DNA of 64,000 nucleotides, taken from Citrus sinensis. Taxonomy: Eukaryota; Streptophyta; Magnoliopsida; Sapindales; Rutaceae. Under the pieces are notes generated by a model. That model was not told the DNA's origin. It saw nothing but the letters and a program-made list of their open reading frames with translations, and did not search any database. Positions 34,947 through 48,078 of the stretch are shown here, in pieces. Both the position numbers and the translations under genes were made by a program. The stretch covers positions 248,001 to 312,000 of the forward strand of contig NC_068559.1 of assembly GCF_022201045.2 (NCBI RefSeq), written 5' to 3'. How positions within the stretch are numbered: the first letter of the stretch is position 1; each line of letters starts with the position of its first letter.

Positions 34947-36018
34947 TTGTGTGCTAGCGTGGTTCTCTGTTAGAGCTTCTTAAATGTAATATTTTGTTGG
35001 AGGACTTTCGATTGGCTTCACAAATCTTCACGAAAACCCCCTCGGTTGTTTGTAACTTTGTATGAGAGTTTTTGATGATTTCTCATAATATGGATGACAT
35101 TCAAATAAAGTACAAGAAGGATCTATTCGAATAATATTAATTATAATAATAATAATAATAGACTAATACTAAATTACATAATTTATAATTCTTTCGTATA
35201 AATAATGAACGAGCCCACGTTATTTACTATAAATCAGATGTATATAACAGATTTATAATAAAATAATCAAAAATCTTATCTTGTCCTTGCAGCTATTTAT
35301 TTTTAAATGACACGTATAATACAATAATTGAAGCGCCATTAATGACGAATGACTTTCAAAATGGGAGCTGAGAGCGACCTTTCACTTCATCGACAGACTG
35401 CACGTGTAGCATGTTAGGTGTAGTCAATACAAGTTGCAGACTTTGCAGAATTTGCTTTTATCGATGGAGCCGTTTCTGTTTGTGTTTGGTCACTTGCTCT
35501 CGCATTTATTTTTTTCTTTTTTCTCAATCAACCCTTTTTCGTGCGTGTGTTAGCCAAATTGTTTCAAGTAAATTCTGTAATTGTGGAACAACTCACAAGA
35601 TGATTCTGATAGTTACAGGTTCAAGTTTTCAGATGTGGCTCAAATTTCTAAGGGGTGGCCGGTGGGTGCCCAATTGCTCTTTGCTTCTTGGCCCCTCAAC
35701 TTAGTTCGCAGTAATTGGGCTCCTTGGGCTGTAAGCGTGCGGTGGTCCAATCAATTGGGCAAATCATGGGCACTTTTTAGCTGAATTTAAATGGGCTGTC
35801 TCAGAAGCATAGATGGCCACTTCCTCGTAATTTATTGTTAATTGGAAAAAAGATATTCAGATTCCTAATTTTTATTTCCATAAATATAGCTGGCTCTTAC
35901 TGTTCTATAGCTAGAACCTCACCTGTTTTCTACAATGTCCTAATCTTCAACAATAAATGAAATTCGTGAATAGAAAAAAGTTTTGGTATTTATTTTTGAA
36001 TTATTAACCTATAATTTT
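34947..36018. other. Upstream of UGT copy E, intergenic
   Basis: The promoter of copy E lies in the first few hundred bases. A stretch with moderate GC near 35380-35800 shows no recognisable coding sequence. I see nothing else. Confidence 0.45.
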
Positions 36019-36125
36019 TGATCAGGTTAAAGCTAGCTAGCATGGAGTATGGGGTCTTGACTGTGACTGTGCCTAAAGTCATTGCGGACAGACCTGATGT
36101 TAGGGCCATTGAAATCTCTGGCTGA
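36019..36125 (+). pseudogene. C-terminal fragment of a class I small heat-shock protein gene
   Basis: From 36030 the frame reads [14 protein letters not shown], then DRPDVRAIEISG and a stop (36123-36125): the end of a class I sHSP, including consensus I and the I-x-I motif. The intact gene at 12.9 kb ends [14 protein letters not shown] and AIDISA. Just upstream, GATCAGGTTAAAGCTAGC matches the preceding sHSP codons (DQVKAS), but a 4-bp duplication (TAGC) puts it out of frame. Nothing like the rest of the gene is seen before 36019. It is a truncated copy with no promoter. Confidence 0.85.
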
Positions 36126-37064
36126 TTAATTAATTACTCAATAAATTATTAATTAGCACGCTTATTTCTCTTTAATTAATGAATATATGTGTCACGTGTC
36201 TCTCTTTCTATATATATATATATATATATATAGACATATATATCATGCAATAAGAGAGTAAATTACATCTTTAGGGATGTTCATTTGATGATGAGATTTG
36301 TGTAATGGTGGTACGTAGATGAGTGCGTATGAATGTGAAGTGGTGGTGTGAAATTGTCCGTCCATTAATAATAAAAAGTTGAGAGTTTTCTCGATAGCAC
36401 ATTTGTATTGTGGCAACTGGCACGTAATTAAGTTTAGTGTGTACCCCCTCTTGAGGTAATCTTTACTCTTTGCTATTTATGTTTTATGTTATCACCCTCT
36501 TCTCGGTATAGTTAATAAGAAAATGACGAAGAAATGATTAGTCATAATTATAGTACCACACATGCGTTATATTTGTTATATAAAAGGGAATAATTACGTA
36601 TGTTCAGGCTTCAGATCGTAAATAAAAAGTTTATTGGGTAATTCGTCAATAAAGTCGATGGCTGCATCAAATTAATACTCCTCGTAGTCCATGAATTATT
36701 CTCAGCCAAATCTTAAATATTCTCAATAATTATGATGTTATTGTGTTTTTTAAGCAATCGAATGGTATTTTTGTATGTCTCAATCAGAATTCCCAGAAAA
36801 AAAAAAAAATCATTTTTTTGACATAAAAGTTGAGCAAATTCATGAAACAAACACTGATTGATGTTTGTTCCACATAATTGACGGACGGCAGGATATGGGC
36901 CTCAAATCAAGATGAATGCGGCCCAAAGCAAAAAGGGAAAGAATCTACAACCATCACTAATGAGGTCACATCTCTTCTTTGTAGAAATTTAAAGCCATAA
37001 TGTTTGGCGAATTCATCGACTTTGCCATTTGCTTTTCAACCCAACTTTTTAAAAATTCAAGAGG
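36126..37064. other. Intergenic, AT-rich
   Basis: A (TA)n run at about 36210-36232 is the only structure seen. No gene. Confidence 0.5.
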
Positions 37065-37219
37065 TTGACTAATTTCTTTATAAGAAAAAAGAGGCTCTCT
37101 ATTGTTTGCAAGCATTAACTGATTGAGCCAATCAAGCAATCTCGCGCCTATATTTGAGTTAGAATCTCCGAGAATTGAACTAATCTGTACCCACTCTTAC
37201 ACCCCCATTTGACTAATTT
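37065..37219 (-). mobile_element. Short SINE-like insertion
   Basis: TTGACTAATTT occurs at 37065-37075 and 37209-37219 as an 11-bp direct repeat. The 133 bp between, on the minus strand, carry AGTTCAATTCTCGG, a plausible B box. A possible A box overlaps the target duplication, and the A-tail is poor, so the call is tentative. Confidence 0.4.
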
Positions 37220-37728
37220 ACAAGTTAATTCATTAATATAATAATACATGCTCTTCTATTTTCATAAGTTAAAAAGGAGCACAAATAATTGAATGATCTC
37301 TTGTAAAAGTGCGAACATGTGCCGATATCATATAAATATTTTAAGTAAGGCAATTTTTTAAATTTTTTATTATTATTTTTCCTCAATCAGGTTTTATCCT
37401 ATCATCTATTATGATCATGAACTGTCAATCAAATCATTGCAATTCGATGCCCCCAAAAATTTTAAAGAATACCTCCGTCAACAAATTACGAATAGTCCTT
37501 TTAATAATCATGTCGTCAAATTAGTTATTCTTAGTAAGGGAGTAACAATTTTTGTTTTATTTCAAAAATAATTATTACTTATATTGAGATATTTAAGAGA
37601 AAAAAAAATAAACATATCATTCGCATTCAAATATTTGTATCTATTAGACTTCGCATGATTAAAAGAAAAAAAAATGCTTTATACTTAGCAAATAGTCTAA
37701 AGAAATGTTGCCTCACACATAATTTGAA

Positions 37729-38278
37729 GTTTTAAATAGAACTGACAAAATTTGTCACAACTCATTTACTCGACAAAAATGCAACACGAATAAATGGATT
37801 TTAGTCATCAAATTTGACACGATTATTAAATGTGTCGGGGTTCGATTCGATGCATGAATTTTCTTGGTGTTATATGATTCAAGTTCTTGACCTATTTATT
37901 CAAAATTGACACGATTATTACATGGTGTTTTCATTTTGTTAAGTTCTATATAGATTTAGAACTTCAATAGTATAAATATGTAATACTTTAGTAAACATGT
38001 ATATTTTATAACATAATATAATAGTATAATATAACGTTACATACCCATTATATATTATGTGTATATAATGGGTATGTAATATTTGATGTGAATCTTTAGT
38101 TAAATATGTAGATAGTTGGTGAATTATTGGAGAATTCATTTATTTTTTGTATCATGCTAGAATTTTCATATTTTGACATGATTGATAAGTATTTGAGTTG
38201 ATATAAATTTGATACGACACAAAATTGACACGATAAAAATGTCACTTGGCAACCCATCTTGCCAACTCTGGTTTTTGG
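37729..38278. mobile_element. hAT-like non-autonomous element
   Basis: Ends read inward TAGAACTGACAAAAT (37737) and CAGAGTTGGCAAGAT (ending at 38270), fitting hAT termini. Flanking 8-mers GTTTTAAA and GTTTTTGG match at only 5 positions. GACACGA-type motifs recur in the subterminal regions. An 18-bp perfect palindrome arm pair sits inside (38037-38054 with 38062-38079). Confidence 0.5.
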
Positions 38279-39030
38279 CAACACAAAATTATGAGATGAT
38301 TGCTATTTCTTTCTCTTGTCTTCAGTTTTAACTGAAGTATAATTTTGTCTGAAATCATTAACAATTATGTGCGTGCCCGAATTCTCTAATCATAGTAATA
38401 ATTAATGTACTGATTAAGACTACAAACTAACTGTTTCATTATTGTTTTGTCATTTAAACCCAAAAACAACCCACCCTAATTCCATCTTTATCCCCAGTCT
38501 CAGATAAAGCCTATGTGTTAATTAATAGGTTAACTTAAAAAAAATAAAAATAATAATAACTAACATATTAAATAAATAAGACAGAAGAGAAAAACAAACG
38601 ACAGAGCAAAGCAAAATCGCTTTAGCATTCAACCTTGTATGACAATTGTCTTGGATCTTCAAAAAATATGCTGCGTCGTATCTCTCTCGTTCTTTTATGA
38701 ACTTTGCTCTGTTTGTTTAGAACAGATAATTTAGAAAATAGAAGAATTAACATTTTTTTTTTCGAAAAGAAAAAGTTTAAAAACTCATTGAGGAATCTTA
38801 TTAAAGAAGAGAGAAGACCGTGTAGAGAGAGAGAGAGAGAGAGAGCATTGGATACCTTCATCTGCCTTTCGGTCAAAGCATATTGGTGCAATTTAAGCAT
38901 TGTTTTTACCAATCTAAGTACGGTGTAGTGACTAGTGAGGAAATTTGGACTGAACCGTATTGAACTCATCCAGAAAAAAGGATCTTGATCCATCCTTGAT
39001 CTAAAAATACTTGCTATTTAAAAATGTGTG
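38279..39030. other. Intergenic
   Basis: A (GA)n run at about 38825-38844 is the only clear feature. No gene. Confidence 0.45.
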
Positions 39031-39384
39031 ATTGGTGCTCACTTCCTTTTTCTTTTTTTTTTTAATACTGTTTATACAGGACTGTAGGTATTATAATTAA
39101 TATTTACACACAGATTTTACAATTGAGACCTTCATCGTGGCATGTAATCCTTTGAAGCGCTGCCAAAATTCTTCAAACCCTCTCAAATATTCGAGAGTTG
39201 TCCACTCTACTCACATTTCGTGAGGAATAGACTGGCTCCACTCAATTATGTGATAATTGAGAAAGGGTTGTAAATAAGCCCCATAAATACTTTTATGGAG
39301 GCTCGAACCCTTGCACTTATTATTCTAAGTGCAAGGACTCTCCCACTGGACCAAATGCCCATTGGTATTGGTGCTCACTTCCTT
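39031..39384 (-). mobile_element. tRNA-derived SINE with 18-bp target duplication
   Basis: The element spans 39049-39366 on the minus strand. Near its 5' end it carries TGGTCCAGTGG (A box) and GGTTCGAGCC (B box), and it ends in an A-rich tail (T run at 39049-39062 on the plus strand). Perfect direct repeats ATTGGTGCTCACTTCCTT lie at 39031-39048 and 39367-39384. This is a complete SINE insertion. Between the boxes CTTGCACTTA is repeated in inverse as TAAGTGCAAG. Confidence 0.88.
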
Positions 39385-40909
39385 AACTTACAAGAGAATG
39401 GACTCAAAGTTTGTGGATAACGTGGCATAAAAGGGTTAATTTGGTTTTTTTTTTTATAAAATGATAATTTTTAAATATTGTCTAGATTATTGTACACTTC
39501 AATTTAGTTTTATTTTTATTAAAAAAAGACATGTTAATAGAAATTATCTTTTTTTAAAAAAACTAAAATTCTAATATTAAAAATTTATTATTTCTCCAAT
39601 AAGGAATTCAAAATTATCCCAAATTTGAACCACTTTACATCAAAACTTATCAAAGAAAGTAATAATGGGCACCTGCCTACGAAAACATCAATATTCAAAG
39701 GTAATGTTCTAAATATCAAATCAACCACTAATTAGGTAGCCCTTCAATAAAAGATGTGAACCAAAATTTGTGTGAGTTTAAATGTAGATTTGTAAAAAAA
39801 ATTCAAGTTTAAGGTTCTAATTGAAATGGATTGTAGTATGAGTAATCGTGTCTCATGTAAAAAAAAAAAAGTCATAATTGAAGTGTTGTAGATTTTAAGC
39901 TACAATTGTTGAAAAAAAGTATAATTATAAAATTAAAGTTAATATTATGTAATAAATATAATTTTGAAAAAATTAGTAAAGATATAATAAAATTTTTATT
40001 GTATTTGTGTAAAATTAAATCAACTCATTTCTTAAGTTACAGCAGATAATATTTAACAAATATTTTAATATTATATCTTTTAAACTATCAATTGTCTCAT
40101 GTCAATTCCAAACAGACCATAAGTCAACTACGAATATTGATTGCAGTGGAGACATTCAGAAGACGACACTTGATTAAAGACTAATTTTGATCTTAATTAA
40201 GATAGATATAGATTGTGTATATTGTAGGTGTGAAGCCTTTGAGAGAAAATTAAAAAAAAAAAAAAAGCAAAGAAAAGAAAAGAAAATAAAAGAAAATCTC
40301 GTAAACCCATGTAGAGCAATTTGACCAAGTCAAAATTGAAGAGTGCGCATAACAAAAACCAAAAAATCACAATTATCAAAAAAAGGGAGAAAGAAAGATG
40401 TGTCTCATTCTCATATGTAGTATTTGTAACTTTCGCCGAAATAGAAAAAAATTTGTAATTGTAAACGAGGTAGTGGTACGTACAAATCAAGAAAAAGACC
40501 AGACCCAATCCAAATTTTGGGGCCCATTAAATTAACGAAGCAATCAAGGTACCTTCCATTATCGCCATCACAGAGTCACTGTCTCCATACAAAAATCAAA
40601 AAGCCATCCCCATTCCCCTCTCCTTCACGCTGAAGCAATTTCGATTCCTCTTTTTTACTTTTAATTATTTATTTTACAAATCATTGTGATTTTTTTTTAA
40701 AATTTAAACTTTAAGCAAACTAACTAATTACGAGTCTTAAGAAAATAAATTTGTCTGCAAACTTATTTAAAATCTTAAAAATTCATGGCCGCACGCTCAA
40801 AATGTTTTTTTCTTATTTCCGATTATGTTTAATGATATAGATCGCGTCTATTAACACACCACTTTTTCATCAACTCTGCGAGAATTTTTGTGAAAAAGAC
40901 CACTATGAC
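39385..40909. other. AT-rich intergenic region
   Basis: No gene or clear element seen. Frames near 40197-40508 are low-complexity. Confidence 0.45.
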
Positions 40910-41296
40910 TTAGAGCATCTTCAAAAGACTCTATAAATATTACTCTTTAAATATCTATTTGCTTATCTATGTGGCAAATAGAAGGATAAAAAAATATGAT
41001 ATTCTCTAAAAAAAACTCTTCAAATAGAAATAACTTAATATTATTTTAATCAAATAATTATTTTTTTAAAGAAAAAGTCAATAGCAATTAAAACACTTCT
41101 CTCTTTTTCTCCAATGAAAAGTAATAAAGTATAAATTGAAAAGAGAGAAATCAACTCTCCAAATTTGAAGAGAGACAAGCATTTCTTATTTGAAGAATCT
41201 TAATTGGAGTATTTTTCGGATCCTTAAATATTGAGGTGGCTCTTCAAATAATTAATAAAATCTTATTTGAAGAGTCTTTTGGTAGTGATGCTCTTA
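40910..41296. mobile_element. Tourist/PIF-type MITE
   Basis: The element spans 40913-41293 (381 bp) with TTA repeats at both sides. Ends read inward GAGCATCTTCAAAAGACTC and GAGCATCACTACCAAAAGAC. GAGCATC termini with a TTA duplication are typical of Tourist-like elements. There is no coding sequence. Confidence 0.75.
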
Positions 41297-42672
41297 TAAA
41301 GTGTATTGATGCGTAAATGAAACATCAATATTTACTTCGACTTCCACTAAGAATACTGTGGTCAGATGATAATTTTCTAAGAAACAAAAGGAGTTTGACA
41401 GTTAAAATGACCATTTTTCCATTGTTAGGTAAGCATACTCTAGCTAAAATTAACAGAAAAAGTAATTAAAGTGATGTACAGGTGCTGAAGCTCTTGAAAT
41501 TTTACTCGCATCTAATGAAAATTTTATATTTGACCTCCTCCTTTTACAAAATTTTATTATAACCCATTATCGTTTATGATTTTTCCACTATGGCCTTCGT
41601 AAATGCTAATGGCTCCTCTTGTTCTTTTTTTTTTTTTTTTTAATGATATAAATTAACATGAGCTTATGTATTCACCTCCTCCTTGAGGTGAAAGGGTAAT
41701 AAATTTTAAAAGAGTTATAGTTTTCACTAAAAGAGAATTTGTGTTTTTGAATTTTGATGAATAGGGGGAGACTGTATTTCAAAAACTGACTGGCCCCCGA
41801 CAAACTGTTGGTATCTGGCATGCTAGCGACGCGACCATAGAGTTGGCTCTTCCCATTACGAATTAATTATAAAATAACGAGTAATATACGACAAGTAATG
41901 TTCCAATTTTGAATTTTGAAACCTAGACGCACAACACAAGACAAGAGTATGCACAATCTATAGAAACCCCTTTTGCTTTTTTTCTTTCTACTTTTCTTTT
42001 TGAAGAAAGAAGAAGAAAGAAATATTTTACCGCCTTCAAATATACCAAATCCTTCACTTGTCACACAGGTTCAAGTCGATTCGAATTTGAATTTGAGTTT
42101 TGCGCACAAATGGTGAGCTTAAGAAGAACAAAAGCGGATAAGTTCCCGAGTAGTACTGAAAAGATGTGGGGAAAAGGCACAGTATTGTGCATAGAACAGA
42201 GCAGACACATTATCATCCAAAACGGAAAAAGGGGAAATACAGCCAGCTTTGAGCCAAAACACGATAAAGCCATCCTTATTATATTAATATTATTATTATA
42301 TCTGGCCAAAGGGATACATTACTATGCTACAAAGAACAGAGGATTGTGTGGATTCTTCTTCTTCATCAACCTGAAATTCCCCATTTATTACAGCCAAAAT
42401 AAAATCAAATAAAACTTCCCATCCCTTCGTACTATACTCTTTAACCCATTTAATATGGTGGTCCGGAATTATCCTAAATCTACTAGTGCACAAACCCTGC
42501 AAACTTCCAAAAGATAAAGAAACAAAAAACCAAAAAAAAATTACCTTATTCCTCTCATAACTACACTAAACATTCTTCAATTCTTACTTTTAATTAATAA
42601 AACAAAACTAACCCATATCTCTAGCCTTTATACTTGACTTCCTGCTTTGCAAAACAACACCACCACCACTGT
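41297..42672. other. Intergenic and likely 3' UTR of the 43-kb gene
   Basis: The part next to 42672 is probably 3' UTR of the minus-strand gene. The frame at 42110-42412 has no recognisable domain. Nothing else seen. Confidence 0.45.
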
Positions 42673-44301
42673 TCAATAAGTCCACTCTTTCGGAAGATGT
42701 ATCTCGTGATTTCGTGCAGCTTCTTGTCTTAAGCCTCTTTTTTGCAAAGTAATTAGTGCATTTCTTCTCGCTATAATAGCATCTGCAACTATTTAACCAA
42801 AAATGAAAAAACCAAATGTTATTAATCAGAAAATTTTAATATAAAAAGGGACTGTAAATAAAGAGACAAGCAGAGCAGAGGGTTGTTTGTCTGGGTTTGG
42901 CTCTCACCATAATTCGGGCCGAAACTGCAATTGAAGCGTTGCTGAGCATGAAAATTCATTGCTGGGGTTGTGGTTGTGGGTACGAAACCATTTGGACTAC
43001 CTAGAGACGAGACAGCAGAGTGGTAATAAGAATCAAAATGTTAAAACAAACAAATCCCAAAAACAGCCAAATCTAGTAAAGATTTCACTCTAATAACCTG
43101 ATTTTTTCCGAGAATCGTGTGGATTATTAATATTGCCGTATCTGCGAGGCAAAAAGACGCCGGTGCCAGCACATCCCCTTCTAACGCAACCAGATCCAGC
43201 AACAAACACAGGACGCTGCTGCTGTGGCTTTTGCTGATGCTGCTGCGCTTGCAATGGAGGCCATGCAGACTGAGGCTGCTGCTGCCCACATCTTCCATTT
43301 ACATACCCAAAATTTCTAGCTTTAGGTTGGATCTGTTGTAGCCTCTGACTCTGAGCCTTCAACATTTGTTCTTGCTTCACATAGTGCTGATACTAAAACA
43401 AACATGAATCTTAGTTGGCTAACGAAAAGGCAAGAAAAACGAAAGAAACCCAGCCGTTAATTTTACAAACTAGCTTCAATTATACATATTACTCACCTGG
43501 ACCTGAGTCGTGTTTGCAGCAAGGTCAAAGTTAACATTTTCGATAGAGTAAAACCCAAAATATGGAGTTTTGATTACATGCACAGGGTTTGAGCTTTTGG
43601 GAGGAGCGAGTAAGCCTGTTGCACGGACGCTAACGTTGGTGGTATAAGTGGGTGCTGCTTCACTGCTGTTACTCATCTTCAACCTCGCGATTTGGCCAGC
43701 AGCAGCTGATATGAGGTCCCAAGTGTCATTTTGGCCACCGAACGGCGTCGTTGGAGGAGATGACACCAGCGAGGAGGAGCTGTTTGGGCTGCCGTTGCTT
43801 GACACGGACATGCTCCCAAGCCCATTCAGTGTCGATTCCGGTGACCCCCAGCTTTTCTGATACCAAGACAACGCCCCAACCCCCCAAACAAAACGTTAAA
43901 AACTGAAAGCCATAAACACTCTTAAACAAGGAATATAATTATTTTTGCAAAGTCCCTTTGTTAACTTGTACCTCGAGTTTCCGAGTCAGGCGCTGAGTTA
44001 ACCCGGCAAGGAAGTCCTCTTCGTCGCTGACGGTGGTTTCCGTCTCCGTGGAACCCACCACTGAGTCAACCGGAGAGCTGAGAGCTGAGTCGAGCGAGTC
44101 AAAGTCGAAAGGGAACTCAGTAGGAAATACGAGACTTGGGTTCGGGTCCAAGCTCAAGTTCAAGTTCATACTCTTGAGAGCGTGCTTCTTCTCGACGGCA
44201 ACGGGAGTGTAAGCGTTTTCTTTGTCCACCAATACGAAGTCGTCGGAAAGAGACTGAGGGGGCAACAACCAGGAAACGGCGTCGTTCAAGGACTCAGCCA
44301 T
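42673..44301 (-). CDS. Conserved plant protein of unknown function (GTGVFLPRR motif)
   Basis: Five exons on the minus strand: 44301-43972, 43856-43497, 43392-43098, 43000-42908 and 42782-42673, all GT-AG, give 395 aa. The start MAESLNDAVSWLLPPQ is preferred to an ATG two codons upstream. Exon 1 has SSPVDSVVGSTETE and SDEEDFLAGLTQRL; exon 2 TWDLISAAAGQIARLKM; exon 3 a Gln-rich tract, then CAGTGVFLPRRYG; exon 5 ends with HEIHLPKEWTY. These blocks are, from memory, shared by an uncharacterised plant family of several Arabidopsis members. No transmembrane segment or enzyme motif is visible. The low-complexity, Ser/Gln-rich make-up suggests a partly disordered regulatory protein, but this is only inference. 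Confidence 0.85.
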
Positions 44302-44330
44302 TTTCATTCATACAAAGAAACAAACGAAGA

Positions 44331-44333
<3 letters not shown>

Positions 44334-44364
<31 letters not shown>
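44334..44364. repeat. (GA)n run in the 5' leader of the 43-kb gene
   Basis: About 15 GA repeats, 33-63 bp before the chosen start codon. On the coding strand it is a (CT)n tract, common in plant leaders and a possible binding site for GAGA-type (BBR/BPC) factors. Confidence 0.8.
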
Positions 44365-44367
<3 letters not shown>

Positions 44368-45237
44368 AAAAGCAGATAAGAGAGTGGATTTGGTCTGCTA
44401 CGGCCTGCTTGTTGTTGCAAGATTTAATAGAAACAAGCGCGAGAGAGTGTGTGGGACCCACGAAGAGACAGTAAAGAATGTTGACCATAATCTGCTGCTG
44501 CTTTTATTAAGGTTTCAGGGTTGCTTTGAGACAGTGTTCAAAATTTATGCAAAGTAAAATTATCATTTTATTAATAAAATTATTCTTACATATTATTTCA
44601 GTATTATATTTTGTCAAAAAATATATTTTATTATCAATATTTAGTTATTATGGATTTATTAAAAAAGTTAATATTTAATAAAAATTGAGTTAAAAATCAA
44701 TTTTACCCCCAAAAATTTAAAAGATAATTTTATCCTTTATAATTTAAACATTAGTTAATAACAACGATTTTAGAGTTTAATTTCTTAATTATTTAATATT
44801 TAATTATTTCCCTAAAATACAGTATTTAGGCTTCAATCTGAAATGTCTTTAGTGTCCTTATAGATGAAAATACATTTGATGTCCTTATGACATCAGTAAA
44901 TTTTTAACGTTCTTAAGGAAATAATAGTGAATTGATAACGGCACAAATATTTAATAATAAAATGCACTTTTTGATAAAGTATAATACTAACATTATATGT
45001 CAAAATAATTTTAGTAGTAAAAAGTGATAATATCCTTATGCAAATTATAAAATTACAAATAAATAAATAAATAATTGAATGATATATATGTATATTTTGT
45101 GAAAATGACTTTTGTGTTGTGCTTTAACCCACCCGCATGTCTAAAGATGGCTAAATACAAACATAATCATGTGATTTAAAATGGGACATGGAATATAATA
45201 ACAGTACTTTGGGGGTTAAGAGTTTGAAAGTAAATTG
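44365..45237. other. Promoter of the 43-kb gene, then AT-rich DNA
   Basis: The first 150 bp probably hold the promoter. The rest is AT-rich and I see nothing in it. Confidence 0.4.
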
Positions 45238-45454
45238 AGATTTTAGGGTTGTTAACCCGTCTTTGGTGGAATGGGAGAGCGCTTACTCACACAATGTGGA
45301 AGAGTATGTGTTAGAGCCTTAGAGGATCTATAAAAATATTATAGTAGTTAGTTTCAGTTGTCTCTTATTTATAAACCATCATTTATATGTCGATTGTATT
45401 AGAAATATGTCCCAAAATTCTAGAAAAAAGAAAAAGAATTTAGATTTTAGGGTT
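45238..45454 (+). mobile_element. tRNA-derived SINE with 13-bp target duplication
   Basis: AGATTTTAGGGTT occurs at 45238-45250 and 45442-45454. The 191-bp element between has TGGTGGAATGG (A box) about 20 bp from its start, a weaker B box (TGTTAGAGCC) and an A-rich tail. It is on the plus strand. Confidence 0.78.
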
Positions 45455-45881
45455 AAGTAAGAACTTGTGTGATGAAATCAATTCAAACCTTCTTATGATC
45501 TTTGATTTTTTTTTCAATGGTTGTTGTCATTGGTAGTAGATGAATATTACTCGTCATTTCAAATTATAATAAATAAATACAAATATAACTCTGTATTAAC
45601 ACATTTTTGGAATAATAAATTTAGTCATTGAAGACTAATGATTTGTCTTTGTTTAATTATTTTACTTAAAATATTAAATATAATTCATGTAATTAGTTAG
45701 AAGTATACAAATTTGAAATTTATGTACAAGTACGTGCATTCAAAATTCCAACCAAAATGCATTTAAACAATGTAAGAATTGTTGTTGAAACGTTTTGATG
45801 ATTAGGCGTAGATGGAACCCATATTTTTATTTCTCATAAAACTAGAACGCTTAAGCATTTAACAAGTATGCATATATCACA

Positions 45882-45912
<31 letters not shown>

Positions 45913-48078
45913 ATACATTTTATAAATCTCACCATTCCTAGTCATCTGCTTTATTGACACCACTTTGTGTCACCAATTAAATAAAGCATGGACATAATCA
46001 TTTGCCCATCTATCACCCTTTCCCTCTTTGTGTCAAGACCCAGCAATAATTTATAATTATATTTTTAATGAGTGTTTTAATTACATGTATTGCTTTTGTT
46101 GTTAAAACATCTAATCTTTGTTGAATTTACTCTTTTTTTTTTCCCATTTTTGTTAAGTGTTACATTTACAATTTGACATGGCATAATTTGATCCTTTTTT
46201 TCTTAATAAACATAAATTTCTTTCACTTCAAGTATACAGACTATAAAAACAAGTTTACAATAAATTTATTTCATGAGCTATAATTATGACATCTTTGTTA
46301 ATCTAAAAATTAAATAGTACTAAATAAATTTAGGGAAAAAAAAAATAAGGATGGGGGTATCACGGGGAACCCGTGAGTCCGTAGGGGATCAAAGCATTTG
46401 CTATTGCTACGTGGCAAATTGGCAATAATGGAATCTGAATCTGTTGAGTGACGTGGCGTCATTGCAGATTCGGCAGTTTAATTGTCACTGTCCTCACTGT
46501 AATTTCGCCTCCTTTAACGGCAGTCTTCATGTGCCGGTAACTAACGCCTCTTGATAAAAGTGTAAGCACAGGTCTTCCCTCGTTATAACGCCTGTTATCC
46601 CGGACTCCAAACTTTCGTACGTTGGATTTAATAAATTTTCCCGCTAAAACTGGTGGACTGTGAAAAGAATATAGAAAATTGGAAAAAAAAAATAAATTGA
46701 AATTTAATTAGGAATGTGCGCAGTGGGGCCTTTAGTAAGTTCCCTTCTGAAAATGACAGCACATTAGTCATCAGGAAGGCGGGAACATATTTTTCATTTC
46801 ATTTCATTTCTTTTTTTGGAAAAATAGTGACAATAAATTGATTTGATGTTTGATTGGATGGGATGAGTGATGATTTAAAAAAAAAAAAAAATCTTTTTTA
46901 ATTATTTAAACAATTTCCAAGCAATATATCAGCATCACATGTTTGCCGCCCACTCTGTACAAACTAACTTCCATACGTCAACTGTGTGAGTATGTGTGCG
47001 CACAAGCATCTCGTCTGGGTAGGGTAAATGTAAAATCTCTTTATCCTCGTAATTTTGGGACCAATTATTTTTATTTTTATGAGAAAATTATAAGAGGCAC
47101 ATAATTTTTTTTTGTTTTAGCTTAATTATCCTTGATCTAAATAATATGTATTACATTAATCTTATATGATTAGGAATATATAATTATTACAACATCATCT
47201 TAAAATCTAAACATTTACATTCTCTTTAATATTTTTCTCTCAGTTTAATTTTTATAAATAATGATTTGGTAACAACTATGAAAAATAAATTATTATTTCA
47301 AGCAACTTTAAAAATATTTTATTCCATATAAAACCTTTAATGTAACACAACATTTATTTTTTACAATATACAAATAATTATTATTATGTGGACGTAAGTT
47401 AAGTTTTTTAAGATAGGATTCAAAAAAATATAATTTATCAATATAGGGTTTATTCTTATTTATGATTAATCCAAATTAGGGCCAAATTTTTTTGTAAGTA
47501 TAGAGTACCACTATAGGGAGGTTTTAGTGTCTATCAATTATCTACCAAAAGATTGAAATATCCTTAAAAATAACCAAAACTATAATATCTGTGTGCTTAT
47601 GTTTTATCATTTTGTGAAGATAATTTTATCTTTCTGGTGGATGATTGATACACATCGTAAATAATGGGTACAAAATAGAACAAATTCAAATTTTTGAAAC
47701 TTTTTTTTTTCATAATAGAGTAATCTTCTAGTAGATGGTTGATAATTTCCATAACACACACATATAATAGAGAGAAAATGATATTTGAACGCATAACTTG
47801 CATAATTTACAGTTAACACTTTTATTTTTCATTGTTTTCAAATTTAACATTCAAATTATGTTTATAAATAAATATTAGGCCTATTTGATATTGCGGTTGA
47901 AATACTATAAGCAGCTTATTTAATAGGTTTTGATAAAAAAAATGTTGTTTGATAAATTTTTTAAGAGCTGTTTGTTTCATAATTTCTCCATTTTAATAGC
48001 ATCTTTTAAAAGTATATAAGAGATTACTTTTTATAAGCAATTTATCAAATAAACTATCACATCTTTTAAAGTTTTTAT
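45455..48078. other. Gene desert, first part
   Basis: No gene. A (CT)n run lies at about 45886-45913. A stretch of higher GC at about 46360-46630 holds bZIP-type motifs (see 46449-46461) but leads into no gene I can find. Confidence 0.45.
46449..46461. promoter_or_regulatory. Inverted TGACG pair (bZIP-type site)
   Basis: TGACGTGGCGTCA is a palindrome of two TGACG half-sites with a 3-bp spacer. A further TACGTGGCA lies about 40 bp upstream. TGACG and ACGTGGC are core sites of bZIP factors. No gene start is evident nearby, so function is doubtful. Confidence 0.3.

Noticed and set aside
45886-45913. (CT)n run as a gene leader
   Set aside because: No coding exon follows on either strand; treated as a plain microsatellite.
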